Shown here one piece after another: positions 1-12,062 of a DNA stretch of 64,000 nucleotides. The notes beneath the pieces were generated by a model. The model was given only the letters and a program-made list of their open reading frames with translations. It had not been told where the DNA came from and searched no databases. Origin of the DNA: Taeniopygia guttata (taxonomy: Eukaryota; Chordata; Aves; Passeriformes; Estrildidae). The stretch is from the NCBI RefSeq assembly GCF_048771995.1, contig NC_133034.1:3100001-3164000 (forward strand). The letters are read 5' to 3'. Every line of letters starts with the position of its first letter. Position 1 is the stretch's first letter. A program made the translations under genes and the position numbers.

Positions 1-2510
1 TTGTGCTTGTTCTCAATCGTGATCTGGTCCCTTCCTGGCATGTTGAGTATCTGCAGTGATGTGGAAAATGTTAGATGGAAATAAAAACACTGGGTGTAGG
101 CATTGGGTGAATCCAAGCAGCCCAACTCAGCTTTCCTCACTTCAGCAGATGAAATGGTTCCAGCAGGTTAGGGAAAGACAGGCTGCTAAGGAGTCCTGGC
201 TTGGTATTTTTAGCATCCCAGTTCACACCTGTAGTGCCCAGGAGCCAGCACTCGTTATAATAAGCATAATCTAATTACAAAGTGAGAAGAGCTGCCCTGG
301 ATGCCAAGAGAGGAGTGCTGGCAATGGCAGGAGCCCATCGCTGCCTGCCCTACCAGAATGTGCTCAGCTGAAACTCAGCTGCCTCTGCAAAACCACTCTG
401 TCCTGCTGGAAACTGTGGCCAGGGTGACTCCAGGCATGACTCTTGGTGCCAGGGCAGTGCAGGGAGTCAGGGGGACAGGAATGAGCACTGGTGCACAGCA
501 GGAGCTGTGGGATTTCCTACCTGCACCAAAGGCAGGAGGAGCAGCAGCTGCTTTGGTCTCCTGTACTCAGAGGACTTGTTTGCAATGTGGTCTTGGAAAC
601 AGGAGTGTGGTTCTGGTTTGGCCTTAGCTTTGTTTAGGCCATTGAATCTCCTCATCCAGATGATGTGGATGTGAGACAAATGAAGAAAATGGATCTATTC
701 AAAAGCAGAATAGTACAGGGCCTCCGAAGGTCCCAGGAAGCTGCTTCTTCCTGAATGTCTCCTTTACCTAGCACAGAACACTTCCAGTAGGAAAAGGTGG
801 TTTTTTCCTAGGGTGTACATAACTTGAAGAACCTTCCGCAGTGACTACAAAAGAAATGACTCATTTTTGTATTTACAGATACTAACCAAAAACAAAGGCT
901 TAGGCAGCCTCCTTTGCCTGACAGTGAGACATTACCAAGGTCTTTTTTTGTTCTTCTCTGTTATTCAGATTTTCTTCTGTCCCATTTTTAAACAATAGGA
1001 CAACAGCAGTTCTTAGTTCTATGAAGAAAGGATCTAGTCCTATGTGTGTACCATGGGAAAGAGATCCCCAGACAGGGGATTGGGTGTGGTGGTAGTGGTG
1101 GAAGTTATAAGTTTTATGTCACCAAAACCCTGCACAGTTTCTCTCTCAGGAAAAAAATAAGAAAGAAAATGGATACTAAACTGTGCATGGTTCTTTTGAG
1201 GCAGGGAAAACATCTTAGAGCCACGTCATGGAAATTGATAAACAATCTGTGCTGGCCCAGGACTCCTGGCAGCACCTGCCAGTGCTGTACAGACTTTGGC
1301 ACACTTTAATGCAAGGGAGATGTTTTGACAGGAGATAGGAGCAATAAAAATGATTTCAGTGTGTTTTTTGCAGTGTGTTCCATTGCAATTACCTCCTGCA
1401 CACACATGAAAAGGAAAGCCATGAACTGTGTTTGGGCCTTGATGCTGACGTTTGGATGATTCAGAAGGGTTTGTTAGCAATGCAATTTGTATCTGCTTTT
1501 AAATGTTTTCTTTAACCTTATTTGTAAAACAAATTTAGGTTAATTTACCTTCAAGCTACAAGTGATTCCATAACTTGCTGTATCTTTTGGGGGAAGAGTC
1601 ATCATCAGGCAGAGAGCCTGTGACCTGCATGGCTCCTTTTCCTTTCCTTGTTCAAGGAGCCAGGACGCAGCATTTATCCTCAATAAATCTGTATGGCAGA
1701 ATAGCTACAGCTGAACTGGTTTGGATACATTATTCTGAGGGATCTGTGGAGTATAATCCTCATTTGTGCAAAGAAATAATGATGAAAGAGAAAGCAAAAG
1801 AGAGGTGGATAGGAAAAATTCCAGAATTATGTCATGAGAAAAGCGTAGAAGCAGGAGCTGTCCTGCAGAGAGGGAAGAGGAGAGGAAATATTCCAGGGAG
1901 TGCACAGAGGAAGGGTAGTCCTGCAGCTGCAGCAAGAGGAGAATGGGGAAAGCACAAGTGACAGAGAAATGTGTTAATGTAGCATTCAATACAATTTTCT
2001 GATGAAAATAGTTTCTACTGGGGTGTCTGAGAAATGGCAGTGTAAAAAAGATGCAACAGCAATCATTCTTAAATGTGTGAACAGCCAAACAGAAACATCC
2101 TGGGCTATTTCCATTCCCAGGTTGCACAGTTAAAATCAGGGCATCAGAAGCATATTGTGGTAAGCAGCTTTGCTTCATCCTCTGCAGTGAGTGTAGACTT
2201 CAAAACTCTTGGTGAGGTCAAGTGGGGAGTCAGGCAGTCTGAGACAATTTTCATGACAGCCAAACTGGAACCAGAAACTACAAACTTTGTAGATGTGTGA
2301 GCCCTAGGTCAGAGTCTTGTTCCAACCTGAGAGTTCAACCCCAGGCCTTGCACCTTTGCAGCCTTTGAAGCCAAAGAAAGTAGGAGAAGGGTACATGGAC
2401 AATTTCCAGGTGCTGCTCTGGCAGCATCTGGGCTGGTTGGGGTAACTGGGACTGAGTGGCTGGGGTGAGGAGTGAGAGGTGGGAGAGGAGTGGCTGAGCC
2501 AAAAGTTAGA
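1..2510 (+). other. No gene recognised (upstream flank or intron of ARHGEF4)
   Basis: The ORFs here are short, overlap on both strands and show no domain. I see no repeat family. Mammalian ARHGEF4 has long upstream introns, so this is probably intronic sequence, but no upstream exon could be recognised. Confidence 0.6.
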
Positions 2511-2705
2511 GATCTTAAACCACTTTTAAGCCTCAGAGTATTTCAAGCTCCTTAAGCCACTTTAAGGCTTTAGATGGGTTTAAAATGCTTAAAGCACTGT
2601 AGGTCCTTAGATGAGTTTAAGCTCTTTAAGCTGATTTAGAGCTTTGGAATGACTTAAGTTTTGTGTCTTTAAGGAGGTTTTGAGGTCCTTTGAGCTCTTA
2701 ATTGC
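2511..2705 (+). repeat. Degenerate tandem repeat with TTTAAG motif, period about 36 bp
   Basis: About five diverged units each contain a variant of ctttaagc followed by a purine/T-rich stretch and gtttaagctctt. Examples are cactttaaggctttagatg, cactgtaggtccttagatga and ctgatttagagctttggaat. The pattern is an old decayed minisatellite. Short sequences of the same flavour occur near 3368-3440 and 11765-11830. Confidence 0.75.
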
Positions 2706-5555
2706 AAAGGGCTTTCTGGACATTTTGAGTGAGGATGTGGCACGTGCCTGCTCCTGTGACCTGTGTGAGGGACTCTCTCCCAGGCAGTGTCTGGACAGCC
2801 AAATTTCCCTGGCTACACTTTCACCCTCCCTTCTGGAGGAAAGAAAAGCATGCCAGGAGTTAGACATCCCTGTGTAGGGATGGATGGCTGCTCCAGATGG
2901 GTGTCCCTGGTGAGGTTGCTGGTGTAGGATGAGTGTGTGGGATCTGTTCTACTGAATGTGTGGAAGTGCTGAGGAGTCCCAGGCAGGAGAGGAAGAGCCC
3001 TGCCCCAGGGGACATCCTAATGTCCCTGTAATTACTGTGCTGGCAGCTGCTGATTTTCCACCTGAATGCCAGTGTTGCTGTAGCTCCTGGGATGTAGCTG
3101 TGCCTGCCAGGTTAACAGCTCCAGGGCTCGCTGGTTTTGAGAAATATCCGTGGGTAATAAAAATAATCAGCATTTCTTTCCTTCTGTGCTTGTCACTACC
3201 CTCATGTCCTAATGCTGTGTGAGATAAATGTTAACACCCTAATGCCCAGCTCTGTAGGGCCAGCCAGTGACACTTTTACCTGTGGCACTTCTACCTGTGA
3301 CTTGGGTATCTGCTCAGGAGTAGAGGCAAGTGTGGCCTGGCTCTTTGCCCTGTGTGCCTTCCCAGGTGTGTTTAAGGTCCTTGGTGGGCTGTATCAGACA
3401 GGATGTGTTTAAATGTCCTTGAAGGACTTATATTTACTTAATCTTTTTTAAAATCACCTCTGGGTTGGGCTGTGAGGCTTCCTGTGCCACAGCTTAATTC
3501 TGCACCACAGGGAAAAGGTCCTGCTTTTGTCCCAAGCTTCTCCTGGTGGTTTCACTGGGCATCCAGCAGCCTGGATTAGAAATAACCTTTTTAGAAATAA
3601 CCTCAGCTCATGGCCACCCTCCATCCACTTGTCTCTGTTGCAGCTCCAAGGTCTGTTTAGCTTGTGCTGGCCTAGAAACTCTTCCCACATTTGATTCATG
3701 CTGCTCTTTGTGCCTTGCCTTCTTTCTCCTCTCTCTTTCTGAGTCATTCCTGATATTTGGGCTTCTGACCCTGATGGAGAGGGCTGGTGTTTTCTTAAAT
3801 GGATCTGCAAAGACCTTCCTGAGGAGCAGCTCATTTAGTCAGTCACTTCTGTTGGGTATTGTTCATGTTACATTTGAATTTCTGTTGCCATTTGTCACCC
3901 TGTCACTCAGCGTTGTATCTACTTGTTTAGGAAGAGTGAAAATACATTTCACTTATACCAGAAAATAAATGTGTTATATATTTTCAACAAGTGTCCTCTG
4001 GAAAATTGTTTGACAGGTTAAAATGGAAGCTGCTTTTCAACTTTACTTGCTGTACATGTTACCAGCTACTGCAATGTGCAGCTATAGAAAGTGACACACA
4101 GAGAACCAGTTTCAGAGTTACCTAAAGGCTTGAGAGGGGCTTTGCTCCTGGTTTTTCCTTATGCCAAAACTTAGGGATCTTAGTTCCCCAGATGAGCAGG
4201 CTCCCTTGGCAGACAGGCCATGGGACAGTGATGGTTGGAGCCCTGAGGGCACTGCCAGGGTCAGGTGATTTGGGTCTCCTCCTCACTGCAGGTGACTGTC
4301 CTCTCTCCTTCATAAGAACTTTCCTGAGTTATTTCATCCAAAAGCAAAATGGCTGAAAGCAATTTTCAAGTTATTTTCTTTTGCATTGTAATAATCAGCT
4401 CCCACATTTTAGGTAAGGAATTCGGAGGTTCTTGCATCACCCTGAGGTTTGAAGGATCCCATTTAAGGGCAGCCAGGGGATGTGCACCCCAGGGAGGCTT
4501 TCTCAGGCCAAACTCTTCACACACAGCTTCACCCAACGTGAGGCACAGCTCTGCCCCCTGCACTGCCCACAGGGGCTGCTTCCCTGCTCCTGCAGCGCTG
4601 CATCAAGGCAGATTTCAAAACCTCTCCTTGCCTGCTGCAGGGGGGACCCTCCTCCTCTTCCCATCTGCTGAAATCACTTCTGAGGGGCAATCAGGACTCA
4701 GATGATATAAATAAAAGGGAATAATGTAATTAATGGCAGTCATAATGGTTTTGTGGAAAATAGTTCTTACCAAATAAATGTGATGACAAATGTTGAATGT
4801 TTGGTAAATGGAGGCAGCTGTACTAGATGTCACATGAGGGGTTTAACTACAGGCACTGATTAAAAAAGCAGCACTGTGGAATATCAGTGGAGCACACTTA
4901 GCTGGATTAAGATCTTTGTTGACTGACATTTTAGATTTGTTAAGGAGAATCACTGTCAAATTAAAATATTTTGAATGAAGATCTGCAGTGCTTGGTAAAT
5001 GCCTGAGAGTTCTCCACTACCCTTAATCAGTCTCAAAAATCTCTGCTGGAAAATATGCAGCTTACAGTGCAGGCAAAAGGGCAACAAATGCCAAGGGCAT
5101 GGCGTGTCAGGGGGCAGGGTGAGTGGGCCTGTGAATGAAGCAGTGGCACGAGCACTGCCCACTGGGGACACGTGCCCTGCCACGCTGCCAGGGAGGGCTC
5201 CTGCCACCCTGGGCCGTGTGGGCTGTGCCTGCAGAGCTGAGATGGTGGTTCTGGCACCCTGCAGCCAGGCAGCAGCAAGTCCAGTCTAGCAGAGGCAGCC
5301 CAAATTCCTGCCTGGCAGTGAGGGGAGACAGGAAGCCCAGGGGCTTGGTTAGCTCATCGTGCTGAGAGAGATGCTGAAGATGAGCCCTTCCCTGGGGTGT
5401 TTGTCTCCCCACGAGGGGAGATGCTCTGAAAAGCCAATCCAGATAATTCATTCAGACTCAGTGCCTGCTGCTCAGATGACAAAAGCTCTGTGAGATAAAT
5501 TTGATCTCTGTTGCCCATCATTGGACAGTGAAGCTAAAAGTTTTGAGAGGAAGCA
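2706..5555 (+). other. No gene or repeat recognised
   Basis: ORFs such as 3546-3968 and 4349-4705 are stop-poor by chance, lack motifs and overlap antisense ORFs. No splice-bounded exon with recognisable coding sequence was found. Confidence 0.55.
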
Positions 5556-6196
5556 AGAGCAAGCTCTCAGGACAGCAGTGTGCCCTGGTGGCTAAGAAGA
5601 CCAATGGCATCCTGGCCTGGATCAGGAATAATGTGGCCAGCAGGAGCAGGGAGGTCATTCCTCCCCTGTGCTGGGCACTGCTGAGGCCACACCTCGAGTC
5701 TGTGGAGTCCTGCTGTGCCCAGCTCTGGCCCCTCAGTTTGGGAAGGGCTTTGAGACTCTGGAGCACATCCAGAGAGGCACCGAGGCTGGGGAGGGGCTGG
5801 GAACACAAACCCTGTGAGGAACCCCTGAGGGAGCTGGGGATGCTCAGCCTGGAGAAAAGGAGATCAGGGGTGACCTCAGCACTCTCCACAGCTCCTGAAA
5901 GGTGGCTGTGCCCAGCTGGGGTTGGGCTCTTTCTCCAGGCACCACTGACAGAACCAGAGGACACAGCCTCAAGCTGTGCCAAGGGAAACTTAGCTTGGAT
6001 ATTAGGAAAAAGTTTTTCATGGAAAGAGTGATAAAGCTCTGGAATGGCCTGGGAAGGTGGTGGAGTCACCATCCCTGGGTGTGTTTAAACAAAGCCTGGA
6101 TGTGGCACTTGGGTGCCAGGGTTTGGTTGAGGTGTTGGGGCTGGGCTGGACTCAATGATCTTGAAGGTCTCTTCCAACCTGGTGAATTCTGTGACA
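5556..6196 (+). mobile_element. CR1 LINE 3' fragment, sense on +
   Basis: A 5'-truncated CR1 retrotransposon. It keeps the decayed end of ORF2, with recognisable translations such as KKTNGILAWIRNNVASRSRE, RPHLESVE, and [15 protein letters not shown], followed by the 3'UTR. It ends with the CR1 signature ggtctcttccaacctggtga and attctgtga. Frameshifts and stops break the reading frame, so it is inactive. It is very similar to the copy at 38515-39036 and belongs to the same subfamily. Confidence 0.93.
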
Positions 6197-7117
6197 ATTT
6201 CAAAACTATCCCATGGGTTCAGTTCAAGGCAGAGGCCAGTTTTGGCTTCTGCTCATATTCAGAGAAGATAAGTATTTGTGTGAATGAGGCACAACTTTGG
6301 GGCATGTGTGTAGGTAATTTTTTTCACTCCTCTGCTGCAGCTTGCATGAGAGAGGCAGAGGAGAAGCTCTGGAAGCAAAGTGACTGCTGAAGGAACTGGA
6401 GGTGCAGGAGGGCTTTGTCTCTGGGGTTAGGACTGCTGCAGGGCTTAAATGTTTGGTGTTCAGGACCAGTTCAACTTCAGTCTGTTACACACAAATTTGG
6501 GGAGGCAGGCAGTGAGCACAGGCTTCATGGCGACCGTTTTAGCTCACCAGGAAGGGCTGGGTTCAGGTGCTCTTTATGGAACATGTCCATTTGAGGGTCA
6601 CAGAGCTGAAAGATAAATTCCATTCTATTGCTACCTTGTCCCTGATCTTTCCTTTTCCCAGTTCTTTTGATGCTCCTGGGTTTATTTTTTGTCTCTGCAT
6701 GATCCAGTGTACTTGGCGTTGTCAAGAGAAAGCTATTCAAATTTTATTCAAATAGAAACAAGTAGCTCAAAGATATATATTTCCTAAGGGCATCTTCATC
6801 CCTCATTCTGTAAATTGCTGAGATCTTTCATCTCTGTTAATATTGCCTGGAGGTCCTGTCCAAACAAGACCAGGACATACAAGGTAATTATGTCAAGGTG
6901 TCCAGCCTGAGACAGACAGGAACCGAGGAACTGCAATGCCAACAAGCCCATGGCACAGGCCTTGGCATGCCAGGTCTGCTTGCTCACATGTAATGGACTT
7001 AATTTGGGGCAGCTCTGTGCACCAGCCCTGGCTGTGTCTCCTCCCTGGCAGCAGACACTGCTCAGAGGAGCCATCCATCAATCTTCCCCTCCATCTGTGC
7101 CATGGGAGGAGCTGCCC
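6197..7117 (+). other. No gene or repeat recognised
   Basis: This interval separates the CR1 copy and the solo LTR. Nothing in it could be supported as an exon. Confidence 0.55.
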
Positions 7118-7546
7118 TGATGCCTTAGGATTTTAGCTTTTCTATTTTTCAGACCCTGTACTGCATTAGTGCCCAACTCCAAACTCCATACAGAGTGTTG
7201 GTTACTGCCTTCACATTGTGGTCAGACAATCAATCCCTCTGGGCCTGAGATCCAAGGACACCCCACAGCCTCAGGCCCCAAAAAGTACAAACAAAAGTGA
7301 ATTGGGGGGAGCAAACTGGGGTAAATGACTTCATTACCTGAAGCTGTAATTGGAGGATTAACCCATGATATGTAAATGGACCAAACTTATAATTGTCTGA
7401 AAAACTGGCGCCCATTGTCCACCTTGGGTGCAGCCTCTGGGAGGTTTTGGCTGCCCAAGGTGTAACTATTGAAGGCCTTCAATAAATACCCACTTTATTC
7501 TCTGAATCTTGTCCAGCCTCTGTTCTACAGCCCCTCCAAGGCATCA
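7118..7546 (+). mobile_element. Solo LTR of an endogenous retrovirus, family A copy 1
   Basis: A 429-bp element with perfect 9-bp inverted ends, TGATGCCTT at 7118 and AAGGCATCA ending at 7546, giving the TG...CA termini of an LTR. A polyadenylation signal AATAAA lies at 7481-7486 near the 3' end, as expected for R/U5. No internal retroviral genes flank it, so it is a solo LTR. A diverged second copy lies at 44803-45248. No clean target-site duplication was found. Family assignment within avian ERVs is not possible by eye. Confidence 0.85.
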
Positions 7547-8114
7547 GCTCCAGTGCCTTCCCCTTGTATCAGGGAGGGCTGGAGCAGGAGCCTGGGCTGC
7601 AATGGGGACACAGAAAGGCCAGGGCAGTAACAGAGCTGCCCTCCATTTACAGATTCAAGCATCTGGGCTTGTGCTGCCTTTGGGTTGGAAATGATGCTGT
7701 CTACAAAGTTAGATGTTTTATAAACAAAGAAAAGTTGATTTCTGGTTGTTTTCCCCGCTGCCAGCTGCAGGAGCCAGAGCAGCTGTGGGCTGGCTGGTTT
7801 GCATTCTCTCTCTTTAACTTTTCTCTGCTATACACTTGTTTGGGCCTCTTCAAGAACATGTACCGAGTTGTCCTTGACATTACAAAGCCAGCACATAAAT
7901 GTTGTTTCATATGAAATTAGTAGTTGTTTTCCAAACCTTGCTTTAATTGCAGAGATCAAAGTGTGATGAGCTGAGCCTTTTGAGCCAAGGAGGTGCTTGG
8001 CAGGGTGAGCATCCCCTTCCCTGCACGCTCCTCTGGGAGCCAGGAGCTCCCTCAGCAGAGCTGCTTGCTGGTGCCACCTCAAACACATTTTGCCAAAACC
8101 CCTTTACCTGCTGG
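7547..8114 (+). other. No gene or repeat recognised
   Basis: This is a spacer between two solo LTRs. An ORF at 7564-7914 starts next to the LTR and has no recognisable domain. Confidence 0.5.
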
Positions 8115-8461
8115 TGTGTTTTATCCTTCCTGGAGCAGGAGAGTCCTATGGGAATAAATCACACAGACTCCAGTTTCTTCATGGTTAAAAAGGCCATTCT
8201 TTATTCACATAACTCTTTTTATAGTGTTACAGACCTCCAATTGGTCAGTGGTTTTCTTGCCAGTTATTTTATTGGTTATTAACAAGTTGTTATTTTGTAT
8301 TGATTGGTCACTCAAACTCTCATGAAAGTTGTTTGTGAGAGATAGTTTCCATTTTTCTAGCTAATGGTGCAAAACCAGTTTGTACAGGTGCAAGCTGGTT
8401 TATTTTACCCAGGAATAGATTGTTATGTTAATGAACTGCTCACACCAGGATTGCTTTCACA
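8115..8461 (-). mobile_element. Probable solo LTR, antisense, family B
   Basis: On the - strand this has LTR architecture. It opens TGTGAAAGCAATCC (at 8461) and has a TATA box TATAAAAAG at 8223-8215. AATAAA follows only about 10 bp downstream at 8205-8200, and a U5-like tail ends near CACA at 8115. The short TATA-to-poly(A) spacing resembles alpha/ERVK-type avian LTRs with a very short R region. The outer limits are estimated and no target-site duplication was identified. Confidence 0.65.
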
Positions 8462-10065
8462 TGAGAACTTGCAAAATGCTGGCTTTGACAAGGCCAGCCA
8501 CTGATTCCAGGAGAGCAGGCCTGATTTTATGAAGCCTTTCTCTGTGATTTTTCCACCTTACTGCACCAGAGTCCTGTCCCCCTTTGCCCATGGCAGGTTG
8601 CCCTGGGGGAGGATGGGGCAGCTCTCCTTGCTGCAGTGACATGTGGCACCGTGGGTGCTCCTGTGCCATGGAAATGCCAGTCCTGGCTCTGAGCTGCCCA
8701 CCTGTACCTGCTCTGGGAAAGGGGCTCTTGGACTGGGTATTTCTGTGTCAGCCTAGGAGCTGGACTGGATACAGTGGAAAATAAAAGTATAAGGCACAGC
8801 CGGAGCTGGGGGCAGAGCCCTGATCACTGAGCAGTGCTCAGCACCCAGATCTGCCCTGCCCACCCTGGGGTGCCAGCACAGGAGGAGGTGGGGCAGGGAG
8901 GGGGCCAGGCAGAGCCTGTCAGCCTGAACACATGAAAGTGCATTGAGTGCTGCTGTATTACATTAACTGAAATGATCCCAAGAACAGATGAAATAATTTT
9001 TTGCTCTTTATTTCATGATTTATTCCATATAGATCATTCCTCCCCAGAAACGTGTTTCTTGCCAGTTACACAAATCCTGGCCAGTTGTTCAGGTCTATTT
9101 TATTTATTCCTTTGCATGAGAACTGGCAGTGTCTTGCCTGCCTATTTGGCCAGGCTGGTGATCCCACAGTTGTGACTTCCTGTATTTTCCAGATCATACC
9201 TACAGCATAGCTGTTGTTGAATATAGAAAATAGAAGGTATTAATATTAGTGGCTGGATTAAAATACCAGCTGAGGGTTCTCTTCTCAGCCCCGTGGCTTT
9301 CAGTGACTCTGAGTGGCTCTGTGAGCTGAGTGTGTCAGCCCTGTGTGCTGTGAATGCTGGGTCAGGCTTGGTCTCCTGTCTTCCCATCACGTTACCAAGG
9401 TGTGACAGCGTGGTGCTGTGTGGTATTAATGCCTTCCCATCATCAGTGCTGTGTTTGTGTGACCACCTCAGTGCCAGAGGAAGTCCACTTAGCCTCTCTC
9501 TGGGAATGGCCACGGTGTGTGCCAGCCTGCACATCACCCCTGGAGCCAGGCTGGCACATTTAAACACACAGAGGAGGTATTTTGTCTGAGAAAGAGCCAT
9601 GTTCTCTATGTGCTGGTCACAGTTTGGTTGTTGAAAAGCCTGCTGGATGCTACTCTTCTGAAGGCTTTGCAGCTTCTGCCCATATCCTGAGCAACATCCA
9701 TGGGTAACTCAGCAGGGCGTGGCACAGCTGCTGTCACTGGTGTGTCCCAGCTCTGGGTGAGATTGGCTCCCCTCCACAGGGCTGGCCAGGTGCTGGGCTC
9801 CAGCCACCCCCTCAGCCTCTGCCCTCCCTCCCTGCAGCTGGGGGAGCTGCCTCAGCTTGTCCCTGCACAGGCACCAGTCCCTGCATCCCAAAGCAAATGG
9901 ATCGCCCAAAGCAGCAGCAGAGCTCTGTGAGAGTGGCTACACCTGCCCTCACCTGCCCTCACCCCCCGCCCAGCTGCTGTTCTGGAGCTGAAATCTGATA
10001 GCCAAGTCTGGAAAAATACGCTTTTCATCCACTCTCTTCCCTACTCTAGTTGTCACTGCTTTATG
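8462..10065 (+). other. No gene recognised
   Basis: Short overlapping ORFs only, with no domain and no repeat family seen. It is probably intron or flank of ARHGEF4. Confidence 0.55.
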
Positions 10066-10137
10066 CTAAAAAGCTAAAACCTCTAAATCACTGAGGGTGC
10101 ACTCAATCCCCTCATCCAAATCATGGATAAATATATT
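10066..10137 (-). mobile_element. CR1 LINE reverse-transcriptase fragment, antisense
   Basis: On the - strand this reads LNIFIHDLDEGIECTLS, which matches the CR1 reverse-transcriptase segment just before the FADD catalytic motif. After this the match decays. The adjoining 10138-10440 segment is the 3' end of a different CR1 in the same orientation, so this looks like an older CR1 interrupted by a later one. Confidence 0.8.
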
Positions 10138-10440
10138 TAGAGAATCCTGAGTTGGAAGGGACACACAAGGATCATCAAAGTCCAACTCCTGGCCCTGCAC
10201 AGACATCCCAGGAATTCCACCCTGTGTCTGACAGTGTTGTCCAAACATTCCTTGAGCTCTGGCAGCCTTGGGGCTGTGATCCTGGGGAGCTGTTCAGTGC
10301 CCCACCACCCTCTGGTGGAAGAACCTTTTCCTGATATCCAACCTAAACCTGCCCTGCCACGGCTCCAGGCTGTTCTGTGGCTCCTGTCACTGGGCACCAG
10401 AGAGCAGAGCCTGCTCCTCTGCTGCCCCCAGGAGAGGGGG
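10138..10440 (-). mobile_element. CR1 LINE 3' end, antisense
   Basis: The + strand shows the reverse complement of a CR1 3' terminus: agaatcctgagttggaaggg, then gatcatcaaagtccaactcc. This is followed by the conserved 3'UTR (tccaaacattccttgagctc; gtggaagaaccttttcctga). It is 5'-truncated near 10440. Its 3' end abuts an older CR1 reverse-transcriptase fragment. Confidence 0.92.
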
Positions 10441-11764
10441 AACACTCACCCTGTCATCACCATCATCAAAACATCCCTCACATACAGGGATGATATCCCC
10501 CACTGCCTCTCCTTCCATGCCTGTTCCTTCTGAAGGATTTATGGCCACCTGCTGCAGCACTCCAGTTGTGAGAACCATCCCACCACGTTGCTGTGGTGGC
10601 AGCTCTATCCCAGCTTTCCTTCCACACCATAGCCTTGGGCTCCTCCTGTTTGTTTCCCATCCTGTGTGCATTAGTCTGGATGCACTTCAGTTGGGCTGAT
10701 CCCACCACCTTTTGTGGGAGGAGAGGCTCTAATTTCTACATGACCATTCTGAGGCACTTCTGTTGTTTTTAATACATCAATAACCCTTTTGTTTTTGCTG
10801 CCACATGGATCCATCCCCTACTTTCACAGAGATACACATAGCACCACTGCACTGCATCCCACCTAGCTCTGGCTACACACTGGCTGTGTAGATAAGTGGG
10901 AACCTCTCACCCTCTCCTTCCCCATCATCCCATTATTTCTGTCAGAATGGAAACACTGCATTAAGCTGTTTCTGGTTCAGTGAAGGGGCATTTGCTATCC
11001 AAAGGCAGACTGTATTTCAATTTTCTTTCAAATGCCTCGTTAACCCTCTTCTGATTTACCCAGTTGATTATGCTGACATTCTTCCCCAGTGTGGATCTCT
11101 CCTTTGTGGAGAGGCAGCAGCAGTAACCCAGAGCAGGGGATGACTCTGGGTGACCCATGCCCAAGGGGCGTGTGTGGCCCGTGCCCTGTGTGCTGTGGTG
11201 ACACTGCTGCACTGCTGGGACCCCTATCAGGGACCTACAGTGGCTTTCCCACAGCTTTTCTCTTTCTCCCACATGCCTGGCATATTGTCTTCCTGCTGTC
11301 TTCCCATAATTCATCATTGCACCATTTTCCTGCCACTCCACAATGGCCAAGTCCTTTTTAGCAGAACTCAGTGTGCACTCCATCTTCTTGGGAAGACCTT
11401 TCTTGTTCAGACAGTCCCAGGTACACTCAGGCCCAGGGAACTCTGGAGCTGTTGAAATCCAAGGGAGACTCTGACTGATAAACCAGTGTCATTGGGCACT
11501 CCTGCTGTGGTGCCAGCAGGACCAGCCCACAGAGACACCACTGCAGCAGCACCCAAGTGTTACCTGGCCACCCCACAGCTGAGCTGGGAAGGGTCAGCAA
11601 TGGCTCCAGGCACAGCATCACTTTGCTCAGGAGCCCCCTTGCAGCTTCCAGCCACATGGCTTCAGTTTTGGTTTGGGTTTTCTAAATTGTTGGGGGTCCT
11701 GTTTTTCCTAGAGTGAGAGCTCTAAGAGGCATGCAGTAAATAACTGCTGTTCCCCAGTATAAAT
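10441..11764 (+). other. No gene recognised
   Basis: The ORFs (for example 11089-11361) lack domains. No further CR1 or LTR sequence was recognised. It is probably ARHGEF4 intron or flank. Confidence 0.55.
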
Positions 11765-11877
11765 GCTTAAAACTCTCCAGGAGTCCTACTTTAAGCATCT
11801 TAAGAGCTGTGTTTAACTATCTTACAGGCTTCAGGCTCTACCCACTTCAGAGTAGCTCCGAGGCCTCTGAATGCTTT

Positions 11878-12062
11878 TTCACAGAATTCACACAATCACT
11901 GGGTTGGAAGAGACCTTCAAGATCATTGAGTCCAACCCAGCCCCAACACCTCAATTAACCATGGCACTGAGTGCCACATCCAATCTTTTTTTAAACACAT
12001 CCAGGGCTCGTGACTCCACCACCTCCCTGGGCAGAGATCATTTAAGAACTTTTTGCTCTGAA
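11878..12062 (-). mobile_element. CR1 LINE 3' end, antisense, short
   Basis: The reverse complement of a CR1 3' terminus begins acagaattcacacaatcact and continues gggttggaagagaccttcaa and gatcattgagtccaaccc. It is cut off after about 185 bp. Sequence matches the subfamily of the copies at 5556 and 38515. It lies about 360 bp upstream of the SH3 exon acceptor. Confidence 0.92.

Noticed and set aside
5501..6072. ORFs of 176 and 184 codons on opposite strands
   Set aside because: They fall mostly on a decayed CR1 LINE copy. The sense frame is the broken end of CR1 ORF2, not a host gene.
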